A stretch of DNA of 64,000 bases from Verrucomicrobiota bacterium. Lineage in GTDB: Bacteria > Verrucomicrobiota > Verrucomicrobiia > Opitutales > Opitutaceae. Shown piece after piece: positions 8,986 through 18,278 of the stretch. The notes beneath the pieces were generated by a model. That model was not told the DNA's origin. It saw nothing but the letters and a program-made list of their open reading frames with translations, and did no database searches. The stretch lies in NCBI GenBank assembly GCA_023426435.1, contig JAFAAS010000082.1, positions 28,627 to 92,626 of the forward strand, read 5' to 3'. Made by a program: the position numbers and the translations under genes. Position 1 is the stretch's first letter. Every line of letters starts with the position of its first letter.

Positions 8986-9845
8986 CCGACCGCTGCCCCA
9001 TCTCGATTCTCATCCCCGCGAAAAACGAGCGCGCCAACATCGAGGCCTGCATCGCCTCCGCCGCCTTCGCCGACGAGATCGTCGTCGTCGACTCCGGCAG
9101 CACCGACGGCACGCGCGAACTCGCCGAATCGCTCGGCGCCCGCGTCGTCGATTTCCAGTGGAACGGCCGCTTCCCCAAAAAGAAAAACTGGGCGCTCGCC
9201 CATGTCCCCTGGCGCCACGACTGGGTCTTCATTCTCGACGCCGACGAACGCATCACGCCCGAACTCGCCGACGAACTCCGCCAGATCGTCGCCTCGCCCT
9301 CCGCCGACGGCTACTACGTCAACCGTCGCTTCTGGTTCATCGACGGCTGGCTTCGCCATTGCGGCTACTATCCCAGCTGGAATCTCCGTTTCTTCCGCCA
9401 TGCGCTGGGTCGCTACGAGGAATTCCCCCACGCCGCCGACACCGCTTCGGGCGACAACGAAGTGCACGAACACGTCATCCTTCGCGGACGCAGCGCACAT
9501 CTCCGCGGCGAGATGGAGCACTACGCGTTTCCAACCATCTCCATCTGGGTCGAAAAGCACAACCGCTACAGCAACTGGGAGGCACGTCTTCTCGCCTCCG
9601 GCGGACACGACTCCGTCCACCACGCCAGCCAGCTCACTCCCGCTCTCGCTCGCAAACGCCGCCTCAAGCAACTCGCGCGTCGCCTTCCCTTCCGCCCTCT
9701 TCTCCGCTTCTTCTACCACTACATTTACCGCCTCGGCTTCCTCGACGGCTATCGTGGTTTCGTCTTCTGCCGGCTCATGGGGTTCTACGAGTTCCTGAAC
9801 TGCACCAAGGCCAGCGAGCTCCGCCGCACGGTCCCGCGTTCCTGA
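8982..9845 (+). CDS. GT2-family glycosyltransferase (WaaE/KdtX-like)
   Basis: 287 residues. ATG 8982 overlaps the preceding stop; the frame is open upstream only as a shadow. The GT-A fold is plain: ISILIPAKNERANIEACI, then EIVVVDSGSTDGT, then VFILDADERITPELADEL with the DxD-like metal site near residue 82. Downstream FFRHALGRYEE, HLRGEMEHYAF and FFYHYIYRLGFLDGYRGF match the WaaE/KdtX-like subgroup of inner-core or capsule beta-glycosyltransferases. It is predicted to act in the cytoplasm on a lipid-linked acceptor. Its stop overlaps the next gene's ATG (TGATG). Confidence 0.9.
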   Translation: MTDRCPISILIPAKNERANIEACIASAAFADEIVVVDSGSTDGTRELAESLGARVVDFQWNGRFPKKKNWALAHVPWRHDWVFILDADERITPELADELRQIVASPSADGYYVNRRFWFIDGWLRHCGYYPSWNLRFFRHALGRYEEFPHAADTASGDNEVHEHVILRGRSAHLRGEMEHYAFPTISIWVEKHNRYSNWEARLLASGGHDSVHHASQLTPALARKRRLKQLARRLPFRPLLRFFYHYIYRLGFLDGYRGFVFCRLMGFYEFLNCTKASELRRTVPRS

Positions 9846-11035
9846 TGGCGCGTCTCGTCTTCTTCAACCGCTTCTACTGGCCCGACGAGCCGGCCACCGC
9901 GCAACTGCTCGTCGATCTCGCCGAAGCCCTCGCCGCCGACGGACACGAAGTGTCGGTGGTGACGAGCCTCCCCGCCAACTCCCCTGTTTCCGAGGAACGC
10001 AATCGGGTCCGCGTCCATCGCGTGCGATCCCTCCGGGTCCGGACATCGGGCATCCTTTCTCGTATCCTGGATCTGGTGACATTCTATCCGGGCGCCTTCC
10101 TGCTGCTTCTTCGACGCGTGAGACGCGGAGATGTTCTCGTCTCCATGACCGACCCTCCGCTCAGCGGCATCCTCGCCGCCGCGGTCGCGAAGTTGCGCGG
10201 CGCCAAACTCGTTCACTGGGTTCAAGACATCTACCCCGAAATCGCCGTCCTCCTGACACGCCAACGCTGGTTGTTGACGTTTCTGCCCGCTCGCGACGCC
10301 GCCTGGCGTGCAGCGCGCGCATGTTTCGTTCCCGGCGAAACGATGGCCAACGCGCTTCATTCTGCCCGCGTTCCTCCGTCGCGGATCATCGTCTCACCGA
10401 ACTGGGCGCCGGCCGGCCTCCGGCCTCCCGACGCCCAAAGCGTCGCTGCACTGCGCGCCCGCTGGAATCTCTCCGGCAAATTCGTCGCCGTTTACTCGGG
10501 CAACCTCGGCCGCGTTCACGACCTCGCCCCGCTCATCGAGGTTGCATCCCTGCTCCAGCACGATCCGACCTTCGCCCTCGTTTTCATCGGAGGCGGTGCC
10601 GGCCGCGAACCGCTTCATCGCGCGATTCAACAACGCCGGCTCACCAACGTTCATCTCCACCCCGCCCAACCTCGAGCCCACCTCTCGGTGTCGCTCGGAG
10701 TCGGCGATGTTCATTTCGTCACGCTCAAACCGGGCGCCGAGCGCGCCGTGTTTCCGAGCAAGCTCTACGGCATCGCTCAAATCGGCTGTCCGGTGATCTT
10801 CATCGGCTCACCCGATTCCGACGTCGCCCGCAACATCATGGATCATCGATGGGGGGCCGTCTTCACTCGCGACGAAGCGCCTGCAATCGCCGCCTGGCTT
10901 TCCCGCTTGCGCGCCGATCCGCATCAACACGCCCAACTTTCCGCCGCGGCGCTCGCCTTCGCTCCGCACGGACAAGCACACGCGCTGCAACAGTGGCGCC
11001 AATTCCTGGCCACTCCCGCGCTTGCCGATGCCTAG
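9845..11035 (+). CDS. GT4-family glycosyltransferase (WcaI/WbuB-like)
   Basis: 396 residues starting in a TGATG overlap. The N-terminus MARLVFFNRFYWPDEPATAQ and the segment KLVHWVQDIYPEIAVLL (roughly residues 120-136) are characteristic of WbuB/WcaI GT4 enzymes, many of which transfer N-acetylfucosamine or fucose. The donor domain starts with FVAVYSGNLGRVHDLAPL, and FPSKLYGIAQIGCPVIFIG is the nucleotide-sugar binding area near the C-terminus. It lies just upstream of the initiating phosphosugar transferase, as expected within a repeat-unit assembly operon. The donor sugar is not determined. Confidence 0.88.
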   Translation: MARLVFFNRFYWPDEPATAQLLVDLAEALAADGHEVSVVTSLPANSPVSEERNRVRVHRVRSLRVRTSGILSRILDLVTFYPGAFLLLLRRVRRGDVLVSMTDPPLSGILAAAVAKLRGAKLVHWVQDIYPEIAVLLTRQRWLLTFLPARDAAWRAARACFVPGETMANALHSARVPPSRIIVSPNWAPAGLRPPDAQSVAALRARWNLSGKFVAVYSGNLGRVHDLAPLIEVASLLQHDPTFALVFIGGGAGREPLHRAIQQRRLTNVHLHPAQPRAHLSVSLGVGDVHFVTLKPGAERAVFPSKLYGIAQIGCPVIFIGSPDSDVARNIMDHRWGAVFTRDEAPAIAAWLSRLRADPHQHAQLSAAALAFAPHGQAHALQQWRQFLATPALADA

Positions 11036-11056
11036 CCCCGCTTCTAGGCACGTTCG

Positions 11057-12418
11057 ATGACTACGCCGCGAAAGGTCTTTCTCGCGCTCGCCCTGCTCGA
11101 TGCGGCGTCGGTCTTCGTTGTTTTCAATCTGGTGAGTTTCGCGCGCGGAGTCTCCGTGGGGCCGCTGATCGTGTCGGCGCTGATCGTGCCTTATCTGATC
11201 CTTACTTTCGCGATCTACCTCATCGACGGCTACCGCTCGCGCACGGACATGCTGAGCCTCGACTACACGAGCGAGCACGTGATCGCCCTGCTCAGCGCCT
11301 TGCTCGCCACGCTCCTGCTGACGTTCGTGATCTTCCCCGCCGGCTATGAGCTGCAATCCAGCCGTGTTGTCATCGCGCTCAGCTACGTCGTCCTCATTCC
11401 GTTTACCCTCACCTACCGCCGGATTCTCTGCCAACGCATGGAAAGGGTCCGCACGTCGCGCAGCATCGTTTTCATCGGCGACGAATCCAGCTACGAAGCC
11501 TTCCGCGCCGAATGCGAGCGACTCGAGATGGTGCAACCCCTCATCTACGCCACTGTCGCTTCGCCGCCCGACGCGCTCCCCTCGCCCGCCACTCGCCCTT
11601 TTGCCACCGTGATCGACGGCGCCCTCACCGGCGAAATCCCCGTCGAAGCCATCGTCCTCCGCGAAAGCGCCCGCGAGCTCCAGCCCGAGGTGTCGCGCAA
11701 ACTCGTCGAACTCTACTTCGACGGCCTTCCCACTTACACCTTGGAATTGTTTCACCAGGTCTACTGGCGAAAAATCCCGCTCTACCGTCTCAACCAAACC
11801 TGGCTCTTCCAGGAAGGCTTTCCGATCGCGCGTGAACCTGTCTTCGAACGCCTCAAACGCGCTACCGACATCGTGCTTGCCTCCGTCGGCATCGCCCTGG
11901 CCGCGCCCATCGTGCTCCTCGGCGCGCTCGCCGTCTGGCTCGAAAGCGGCCGCCCCATTTTCTTCAAACAGAAACGCATCGGTCGAAACCAAGTCCCGTT
12001 CGTCGTCCGGAAACTTCGCTCGATGCGTGTCGGTTCAGAAAAGGGAGATCTCTATACGCGGGCCGACGACCAGCGCGTCACCCGCGTCGGCCGCTTCCTG
12101 CGCGCCACGCGCATCGACGAATTCCCCCAGCTTTGGAACGTCCTTCGCGGTGACATGAGCCTCATCGGTCCTCGCGCCGAATGGGACCGCCTCGTCGAAA
12201 ACTACCAGCGCGAAATCCCCTGCTACCACTTCCGCCATCTCGTCAAACCCGGCATCACCGGCTGGGCGCAGATCAACTATCCTTACGGCGCCAGCACCGA
12301 GGACACCCTGCGCAAACTCGAATACGACCTCTACTACATCCGCCACTTCTCCTTCCGCCTCGATGCCGCGATCATCCTGAAGACGATTCACGTGATGCTC
12401 TTTGGCAAAGGCCGCTGA
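11057..12418 (+). CDS. Undecaprenyl-phosphate sugar phosphotransferase (WcaJ/WbaP-type initiating enzyme)
   Basis: 453 residues with polyisoprenyl-phosphate hexose-1-phosphotransferase architecture. There are four to five N-terminal membrane helices (residues about 8-125), a central Rossmann-like part (SIVFIGDESSYEAF) and a C-terminal sugar-transferase domain from about residue 270. The catalytic domain has KRATDIVLASVGIALAAP, FFKQKRIGRNQVPFVVRKLR, RATRIDEFPQLWNVLRGDMS, LIGPRAEW and KPGITGWAQINYPYG, all diagnostic. It moves a sugar-1-phosphate onto undecaprenyl phosphate and so starts each repeat unit. It is the best single proof that this locus makes a polymer on a lipid carrier. Confidence 0.93.
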   Translation: MTTPRKVFLALALLDAASVFVVFNLVSFARGVSVGPLIVSALIVPYLILTFAIYLIDGYRSRTDMLSLDYTSEHVIALLSALLATLLLTFVIFPAGYELQSSRVVIALSYVVLIPFTLTYRRILCQRMERVRTSRSIVFIGDESSYEAFRAECERLEMVQPLIYATVASPPDALPSPATRPFATVIDGALTGEIPVEAIVLRESARELQPEVSRKLVELYFDGLPTYTLELFHQVYWRKIPLYRLNQTWLFQEGFPIAREPVFERLKRATDIVLASVGIALAAPIVLLGALAVWLESGRPIFFKQKRIGRNQVPFVVRKLRSMRVGSEKGDLYTRADDQRVTRVGRFLRATRIDEFPQLWNVLRGDMSLIGPRAEWDRLVENYQREIPCYHFRHLVKPGITGWAQINYPYGASTEDTLRKLEYDLYYIRHFSFRLDAAIILKTIHVMLFGKGR

Positions 12419-12420
12419 CC

Positions 12421-13893
12421 ATGAAAGCGCTCGTCACTACGCTCGCCGTGCTCGCCATCCTCGCTAATGTCGCGGTCGCTTGGCTGCGCGTGCAATCTGC
12501 GGAAGCGACCGCCGTCGGCGGGGCGGTTCACCAAACGTCCGGTTGCGAAATCGAAAGCGCCTTTAACATCTGGCGCGCCGCGCAAGGGCAGCCGGTTTAC
12601 GGCGATAGCTCGCGCATGCCATTCGCCGGCGCCTATTTCAATTGGCTGTTCTACTCTAGCTACGGTGCAATCGCCCGCACGTTTGCCGCGGTCGATGACA
12701 CGGCCGAACTCTATCGAGTCGCCCGCCGGTTCACCGCAGTTGGGGCCGTGTTTGGCACCTTCGCAATCACGGGACTGCTTGTATGCATCAACCGCCCGGC
12801 CGGTAGCTCACGCGCTACGCTCGCCGCGGCGATGGGAGTGTCGGTGTTCTTCGGAGCCCTACCGGGTTGGTGGGTGATTACCGCGCGTCCCGACATCTGG
12901 GGCCTCGCGCTCGAAGCAGCCGGCGTCGTCTGGTTTCTTGCGTGGCATCGACGCACGCCGATGAGCGCCGTCGTCGGAGCCGCCGTGCTCTTCTATCTAG
13001 CGTGGTCGTTCAAACAAACCTTCGTCGCCGGACCCGCCGCCGTCGGTTTGTTCCTCATGTTTCATCGGAGCTGGCGGGATGTGGCAGTCCTCGTCTGCAT
13101 CATGGGCGCGTCCGTCGGTCTCACAATGTTCCTGATGGGACCGTCTTACCGCTTCGGGCTTTCTGAAACCGTCGCGGCAACCGGTTTCGAAGCTTCGATC
13201 GGCCGCGGGAATGCCGTGTCGGCCGCCTCGAAGCTGCTCTGGCTTCTGCTTGCGGTGCCCTTGGTTTGGCACGCCGCGCGCGTGGACCTGCTTGCGCGCG
13301 AAAACCGCTCACTCCGCCAGGACGCGCTTCAAGTCGGGCTGCTCGGCACGTTCATCGGACTCGCGATCTTCGCTCCATCTGCCTCCAAGGTCGGTGCCGC
13401 CACCAACTATTACTTCAGTCCCGCACTCATGCTCTCGCTGGCTGTGAGCGCCGCCCTCCCCGCGGCAACCAAGGAACGCTACATCCTTCCTTCCGCACTC
13501 GCGATGCTCGCACTGCCGCTCGCCGTGCTGCTCGGCTACGCCGGTCGCACCAGCCTCGCCGATGACGCCGGCGCCCTCGCGCAACGCTGGGCCATGTGGA
13601 AAGATCAGCCGTCTCCGCGATTTTCCTCCGATCTCAGCCTCAACATGCCTCAACCCGGAGACACCTCGCCCGCCTTTGTTCTCGGCTTCAACTACCAAGC
13701 CGATCGCGCGCGAGGCCGCCCCTTCGAGGCGAACGGCATCGGCGGGCTCATCGAGCAAGGATACTTCGCCTCACTTCTTCTCCCCGCCGACACCCGCGGC
13801 CGCTACGATGGAGGCTCTCTGGAACGCTATGTGCGCAACGAGGAAGTGGCCGGACTCGCGCTGTATCGTCGGCTCCCTATCGAATCCGAGTAA
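12421..13893 (+). CDS. Polytopic membrane protein of unknown function at the end of the polysaccharide operon
   Basis: 490 residues, starting two bases after the previous stop. I do not recognise the family. It has an N-terminal helix (MKALVTTLAVLAILANVAVA), a first extracytoplasmic stretch with YGDSSRMPFAGAYFNWLFYS, then about nine hydrophobic segments. A soluble C-terminal tail of about 120 residues includes SSDLSLNMPQPGDTSPAFVL. This layout, with acidic and aromatic residues in the first large loop, resembles GT-C glycosyltransferases, but no diagnostic motif is visible. Co-transcription with the initiating enzyme suggests a part in polymer assembly or modification. Confidence 0.55.
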   Translation: MKALVTTLAVLAILANVAVAWLRVQSAEATAVGGAVHQTSGCEIESAFNIWRAAQGQPVYGDSSRMPFAGAYFNWLFYSSYGAIARTFAAVDDTAELYRVARRFTAVGAVFGTFAITGLLVCINRPAGSSRATLAAAMGVSVFFGALPGWWVITARPDIWGLALEAAGVVWFLAWHRRTPMSAVVGAAVLFYLAWSFKQTFVAGPAAVGLFLMFHRSWRDVAVLVCIMGASVGLTMFLMGPSYRFGLSETVAATGFEASIGRGNAVSAASKLLWLLLAVPLVWHAARVDLLARENRSLRQDALQVGLLGTFIGLAIFAPSASKVGAATNYYFSPALMLSLAVSAALPAATKERYILPSALAMLALPLAVLLGYAGRTSLADDAGALAQRWAMWKDQPSPRFSSDLSLNMPQPGDTSPAFVLGFNYQADRARGRPFEANGIGGLIEQGYFASLLLPADTRGRYDGGSLERYVRNEEVAGLALYRRLPIESE

Positions 13894-13973
13894 CGCAGAT
13901 GCCGCAGCGGTTTGCCCGCTAGGCGCAAAACACATGTATTGGGGGCAGGACTCCCCGCTCCCGTCTTACCAAC

Positions 13974-15359
13974 ATGCAACGCTACGATTTCCTCGTCCTC
14001 GGCGGTGGCAGCGCCGGCTTCAACGCCGCGCGCCTCGCCGTTTCGCTCGGCCTCAAGACCGCCATCGTCGACGGTGCCCGCGAACTCGGCGGCCTCTGCA
14101 TTCTCCGCGGCTGCATGCCGTCCAAAACGCTGCTCTACATCGCCGACGTGCTCCACCTCGCGCGCAAGGGCCGCACGTTCGGCCTGAAAATTCCCTCCGC
14201 CGAACCCGACATGCGCGCGATCCACGCGCGCAAAAAACGCATCATCGCCGATTTCGCCGACTACCGCGTCCAGGCGCTCGAGAACGGAAAATTCAATCTC
14301 ATCCGCGCCCACGGTCGCTTCGTCGATCCACACACCATCGAGCTCTCCGACGGCCGCTCGATCCGCGCGAAACACATCCTGATCGCCACCGGTTCCAAAC
14401 CGTCCATCCCCGCCGTCCCCGGACTCGCCGAAACGCCGTTCTGGACCAGCGACGATGTCCTCGATCTCGATTTCGTCCCGAAAAGCGTCCTCGTCCTCGG
14501 AGGCGGTATCGTCGCTTGCGAACTCGCCCAATTTCTCAATCGCATCGGCTCGCGAGTCACCCTCGTCCAACGCAGCATCAACATCCTCCGCGATCATTCC
14601 GCCGCCGCGTCCAACGTCGTGCAACAGGCGTTTCGCGACGAGGGCATCGAGATCTTCTCGGGCACGCACCTGCAGAAAGTGTGGCGCGACTCCCGCGGCG
14701 CCGCCGTGAAATTTCTCTGCGACGGCAAGATCGTCACCCGCCGGGCCGAACATCTTTTCAACGCCCTCGGCCGCACCCCCAATACCGACGCGCTCAACCT
14801 CTCCGCCGCCGGCGTGAAAACCCGCATCACCGGCCAGATCGTCATCAACCGCTGGCATCAAACCACGACACCGCACATCTACGCCGCGGGCGACTGCTCC
14901 GGCCCCGCCGAAATCGTCCATGTCGCCATTCAGCAGGGCGAACTCGTCGCCCGCCACGCCGCCGGTCTCCGGAAGCTCAAACCCGTCGACTACTCGCTTC
15001 TGCTCAACGTCGTCTTCACCGATCCACAGCTTGCCACCATCGGACTTCTCGAACGCGACCTGCAGCGCAAGAAACGCAAATACCTCGTCGCCTCGTATCC
15101 ATTTAACGATCACGGAAAGTCCATCCTGATGGACGCCAACTACGGCTACGTGAAGGTCATCGCCGAGCCGCGCCGCGGCCGCATCCTCGGCGCCGAAATC
15201 GTCGGCAAGGACGCCGGCGAACTCATCCACGCTTTCAGCGGCCCGCTCGCCATGCGCGCCACCGTTTTCGATCTCCTCCGAGCTCCGTGGTATCATCCCA
15301 CGCTCGCCGAGATCGTCACCTACCCGCTCGAAGAAATCGCCGAGCAGATCAAGAAGTAG
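13974..15359 (+). CDS. Pyridine nucleotide-disulfide oxidoreductase (dihydrolipoyl dehydrogenase/mercuric-reductase-like)
   Basis: 461 residues. The FAD-binding start is YDFLVLGGGSAGFNAARLA and the redox-active disulfide is CILRGCMPSK (roughly residues 43-52). The NAD(P)-binding loop is SVLVLGGGIVACELAQFL (about 175-192), the second FAD motif HIYAAGDCSG (about 302-311), and the C-terminal dimer domain carries WYHPTLAEIVTYPLEE with the catalytic His-Glu pair. The active-site spacing is that of the Lpd/MerA/SthA superfamily. No 2-oxoacid dehydrogenase genes lie nearby and I see no extra Cys pair of MerA type, so the disulfide substrate is open. It stands alone between the polysaccharide operon and hisA. 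Confidence 0.85.
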   Translation: MQRYDFLVLGGGSAGFNAARLAVSLGLKTAIVDGARELGGLCILRGCMPSKTLLYIADVLHLARKGRTFGLKIPSAEPDMRAIHARKKRIIADFADYRVQALENGKFNLIRAHGRFVDPHTIELSDGRSIRAKHILIATGSKPSIPAVPGLAETPFWTSDDVLDLDFVPKSVLVLGGGIVACELAQFLNRIGSRVTLVQRSINILRDHSAAASNVVQQAFRDEGIEIFSGTHLQKVWRDSRGAAVKFLCDGKIVTRRAEHLFNALGRTPNTDALNLSAAGVKTRITGQIVINRWHQTTTPHIYAAGDCSGPAEIVHVAIQQGELVARHAAGLRKLKPVDYSLLLNVVFTDPQLATIGLLERDLQRKKRKYLVASYPFNDHGKSILMDANYGYVKVIAEPRRGRILGAEIVGKDAGELIHAFSGPLAMRATVFDLLRAPWYHPTLAEIVTYPLEEIAEQIKK

Positions 15360-15368
15360 CGCGGCGCC

Positions 15369-16109
15369 TCAGCTCGCGCCTCTTGCCGCCGCGATCTCGA
15401 GCAGATCGCGCAACTCCACGCGCTGCTCGTAGAGCGCCTTCCCCACGATCACTCCGTCCAACCGGACGTGACGCTGCGCCAGCTTCGCCAACTCGATCAC
15501 ATCTTCACGCCGGCTCACTCCCCCACTCGCGATCACGCGAAACTTCCCCGCACTTAACATCGCCTCCTGCGCCGGATAATTCGGCCCCGTCAGCATTCCG
15601 TCCGTTCCAATATCCGTGTGGATGATCGTCGCGACGCCCAGCGCATCCATGCGCTTCGCGAGGCCGATCGCACTCATGTCGGAAGTAGCCACCCAGCCTT
15701 TCACCGCCACCTGACCATCCTTCGCATCGATTCCCACCGCGATCTTCTCTCCAAACGCCTGCACCAACTCGCCGACAAACGCCTCGCTCTCCGCCGCACG
15801 CGTTCCGATCACCACCCGACTCACTCCAAAACCCAGCGCCCGCTCCACCGCCGCGCGCGTCCGCAATCCACCGCCGAGTTGAACCTTCATCCCGATCGCC
15901 GCGATCGCCTGCACCGCCGCCAGATTCTGCGGCTCGCCTGCAAACGCCCCGTCGAGATCCACCACATGAACCCACTCGCTGCCCGCGGCGCGAAACTGCT
16001 GCGCAACGTCCGCGGGGTTTTCCGCATAGACCGTTTCCTGATCTGCGCGTCCTTGCGTCAGCCGCACACAGCGGCCGCCTTTGATATCGATCGCGGGATA
16101 AATCGTCAT
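15369..16109 (-). CDS. hisA: Phosphoribosylformimino-5-aminoimidazole carboxamide ribotide isomerase (HisA)
   Basis: 246 residues from ATG 16109 (MTIYPAIDIKGGRCVRLTQG); a TTG two codons upstream is also open but less likely. This TIM-barrel enzyme catalyses the fourth histidine-pathway step, opening the ProFAR ribose ring to PRFAR. Visible features are the catalytic Asp of PAIDIKGG, HVVDLDGAF, KVQLGGGLRT, the second catalytic Asp in IIHTDIGTDGML, and VIASGGVSRREDV, ending with VIVGKALYE. Length is normal for the family. It is not next to other his genes and is divergent from the M42 peptidase. Confidence 0.94.
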   Translation of the reverse strand: MTIYPAIDIKGGRCVRLTQGRADQETVYAENPADVAQQFRAAGSEWVHVVDLDGAFAGEPQNLAAVQAIAAIGMKVQLGGGLRTRAAVERALGFGVSRVVIGTRAAESEAFVGELVQAFGEKIAVGIDAKDGQVAVKGWVATSDMSAIGLAKRMDALGVATIIHTDIGTDGMLTGPNYPAQEAMLSAGKFRVIASGGVSRREDVIELAKLAQRHVRLDGVIVGKALYEQRVELRDLLEIAAARGAS

Positions 16110-16156
16110 TCGCAAAAACGCTTTGCGCCCGCGTTCACCGGCGCGAGACTAAAACC

Positions 16157-17221
16157 ATGCCCGATTATCAGGTGCCCGCTTTTCTCGCCGAACTGCTTCA
16201 CGCCCGCTCGCCTTCCGGTTACGAATCCGAAGCGCAGGCCGTGTTCGATCGCCACGTCAAACCTTCCGCCGACGAATACCGCAACGACGCCCTCGGCAAT
16301 CGCATCGCCACGCTCAACCCGACCGGCGATCCCGTCCTCATGCTCGCCGGCCACATGGACGAGCTCGGCCTCATCATCACCTACGTCAACAAAGACGGCT
16401 TCCTCTACTTCGACACCGTCGGCGGACACGATCTCAGCGTCATCTCCGGCCGCCGCGTCATCATCCAAACGGAAAACGGCCCCGTCGTTGGCGTCACCGG
16501 CAAACGCGCCATCCACCTCATGGATGAAGAGGACCGCAAGAAGGTCCCGAAGAAGCACGAGATCTGGATCGATATCGGCGTCCGCTCGAAAAAAGAAGCC
16601 CTCGAACGCGTGGCGATCGGCGATGTCGCCACCTACGATCACGAGTTGCAGATGATCAACGGCTCCGTCGGCGCCGCGCGCGCCTTCGACAACAAGGTCG
16701 GCGCCTACATCGTCGGCGAAACGCTCCGTCGCCTTTCAAAAGAGAAAAAACTCGCCGCGAAGATTGTATCCGTCGCGACATCACAGGAGGAAATCGGCGT
16801 GCGCGGCGCCACCACCGCCGCCTACTCCGTCAATCCGCACCTCGCCGTCGCCATCGATGTCGGACACGCGACCGATCATCCCGATTGCGACAACCGCCGC
16901 TTCGGCGAAACCAAACTCGGCGGCGGTCCGATCATCTGCCGCGGCGCCAACATCAATCCAAAGATCTACCAGAAGCTCGTCGCCGCCGCGAAAAAAGCCG
17001 GCATTCCCTACCAGCTCGAAGCCGACCCGCGCCCCACCGGCACCGACGCCCGCGCCATCCAGATGGGACGCGGCGGCGTCGCGACCGGGCTCCTCAGCAT
17101 CCCGTTGCGCTACATGCACACGCCGAGCGAGGTCGTCGATCTCGAGGACGTCGAACGCTGCGTGAAACTCCTCGTCGAATTCTCACGCGCCTTGAAAAAA
17201 GGCGACTACGCCCACTGGTGA
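16157..17221 (+). CDS. M42-family metallopeptidase (glutamyl/deblocking aminopeptidase-like)
   Basis: 354 residues. LHARSPSGYESEAQAVF opens the domain. VLMLAGHMDELGLIIT holds the first metal-binding His and Asp, and SVATSQEEIGVRGATTAAY holds the catalytic and bridging glutamates. AVAIDVGHATDHPD supplies a metal Asp and RYMHTPSEVVDLEDVE the final His. These are the M42 motifs of dodecameric tetrahedral aminopeptidases with two divalent metals, which trim short peptides in the cytoplasm. No signal peptide is present. The stop codon abuts the stop of the convergent gene at 17222. Confidence 0.92.
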   Translation: MPDYQVPAFLAELLHARSPSGYESEAQAVFDRHVKPSADEYRNDALGNRIATLNPTGDPVLMLAGHMDELGLIITYVNKDGFLYFDTVGGHDLSVISGRRVIIQTENGPVVGVTGKRAIHLMDEEDRKKVPKKHEIWIDIGVRSKKEALERVAIGDVATYDHELQMINGSVGAARAFDNKVGAYIVGETLRRLSKEKKLAAKIVSVATSQEEIGVRGATTAAYSVNPHLAVAIDVGHATDHPDCDNRRFGETKLGGGPIICRGANINPKIYQKLVAAAKKAGIPYQLEADPRPTGTDARAIQMGRGGVATGLLSIPLRYMHTPSEVVDLEDVERCVKLLVEFSRALKKGDYAHW

Positions 17222-18133
17222 TCAATCGCCCTTTTCCGCGACCACCGGCGCGATCACGATTTCGAAAGCCGCCTGCTGGTCGCGCGCAAAGAGCGGCGAG
17301 AGTTGTTCCAACTCAATCAGCGGCGCACGCGCACCGCTGAGATACACCTGCGTCACGAAACCGTCATCCGGCGTCGAATCGACCCGTCCCGAACTCACGC
17401 CCGCTTCCACCCGAATCGTCTCCGCGCCCATCCGCGCCGTCAGAGGCTGCTGCCGAAACCCGAGTTTCTCCATCTTTCCCACGTGTCGCAGCGTGAGTTC
17501 CGATCCTTCCGCTCGCACATGCGGCGGCTCGGGAAACGTCCGGATCGGATGATCGCCCCTCCCAAGGTGCAGTTGCACATAGCCGCGCGGTTCTTCGTTC
17601 GACGGCTCCGCGCGCACACTCACCTCCGCGTGCGCCAGCACCTGCACCACGTGAATGATCTGCGCCGGCCGGCGCCCGCCATCGATGCGCGCGGCGCAAC
17701 GGAGTTTGTCACCATCCCACCAATACACGCGCCGCAACCGCGGCCACTCGTCGCCCGTGCTCGGCATCAACAACTCCAAACGCGCGCCCTCGATCGTCAC
17801 TTTCTCCGCCGCGCTCGCTTCCCACGCCGCCGGCGGCGGCCAGTTGCGGCTCCATTCCGATTGCGGACCGAGCCACACACGATGCCCGCCCCACTCCGCC
17901 GGATTGCTCAAGTCGGGCGGAACATAAAGCAGGTTATCGCTGCCCGACCGTCCGAAGAAAATCAGCCGCGCGCGATCCACCGACACCACCGCTTCATAAG
18001 CCCCGCCGGTCGCCACATACGCCCGCTCGCCATTCCACTGCGTTTCCCGCCAATGGGTCTCGTCGGCGCTCGATCCGGCCGCTGACGTAGCAACACCAAC
18101 CAACGCTGCCGCGACGAAGATCAAAACCTTCAT
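17222..18133 (-). CDS. Secreted protein of uncertain family, possibly DUF4380-like
   Basis: 303 residues from ATG 18133, preceded by a purine-rich AAGAAGAAG stretch; the frame is open for 28 more codons upstream without a signal sequence. MKVLIFVAAALVGVATSAAG is a signal peptide. The mature part is beta-rich: AVVSVDRARLIFFGRSGSDN, HRVWLGPQSEWSRNWPPPAA, RRVYWWDGDKLRCAARIDGG. The WLGPQ pattern recalls DUF4380/galactose-mutarotase-like sandwiches, but I cannot confirm it. Predicted periplasmic or extracellular. It ends on the base next to the convergent M42 stop. Confidence 0.6.
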   Translation of the reverse strand: MKVLIFVAAALVGVATSAAGSSADETHWRETQWNGERAYVATGGAYEAVVSVDRARLIFFGRSGSDNLLYVPPDLSNPAEWGGHRVWLGPQSEWSRNWPPPAAWEASAAEKVTIEGARLELLMPSTGDEWPRLRRVYWWDGDKLRCAARIDGGRRPAQIIHVVQVLAHAEVSVRAEPSNEEPRGYVQLHLGRGDHPIRTFPEPPHVRAEGSELTLRHVGKMEKLGFRQQPLTARMGAETIRVEAGVSSGRVDSTPDDGFVTQVYLSGARAPLIELEQLSPLFARDQQAAFEIVIAPVVAEKGD

Positions 18134-18278
18134 AGCTTCTTCTTTCCACCGTCGCGCCGCCCCGCAAGCCATTCCACCTCCGCGCAAGACGGGTGAAAAC
18201 AACCTTCTCGAATACAAGAACCGGCTGATTCGAAATGAGCGGAGGCTATCCTAAATGGCACCCGCGCCTCGCCCCGCA

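Noticed and set aside
13894..13973. Terminator behind the polysaccharide operon
   Set aside because: AGCGG-TTTGC-CCGCT and GGGG-CAGGACT-CCCC stems exist but are only 4-5 bp with no T-run.
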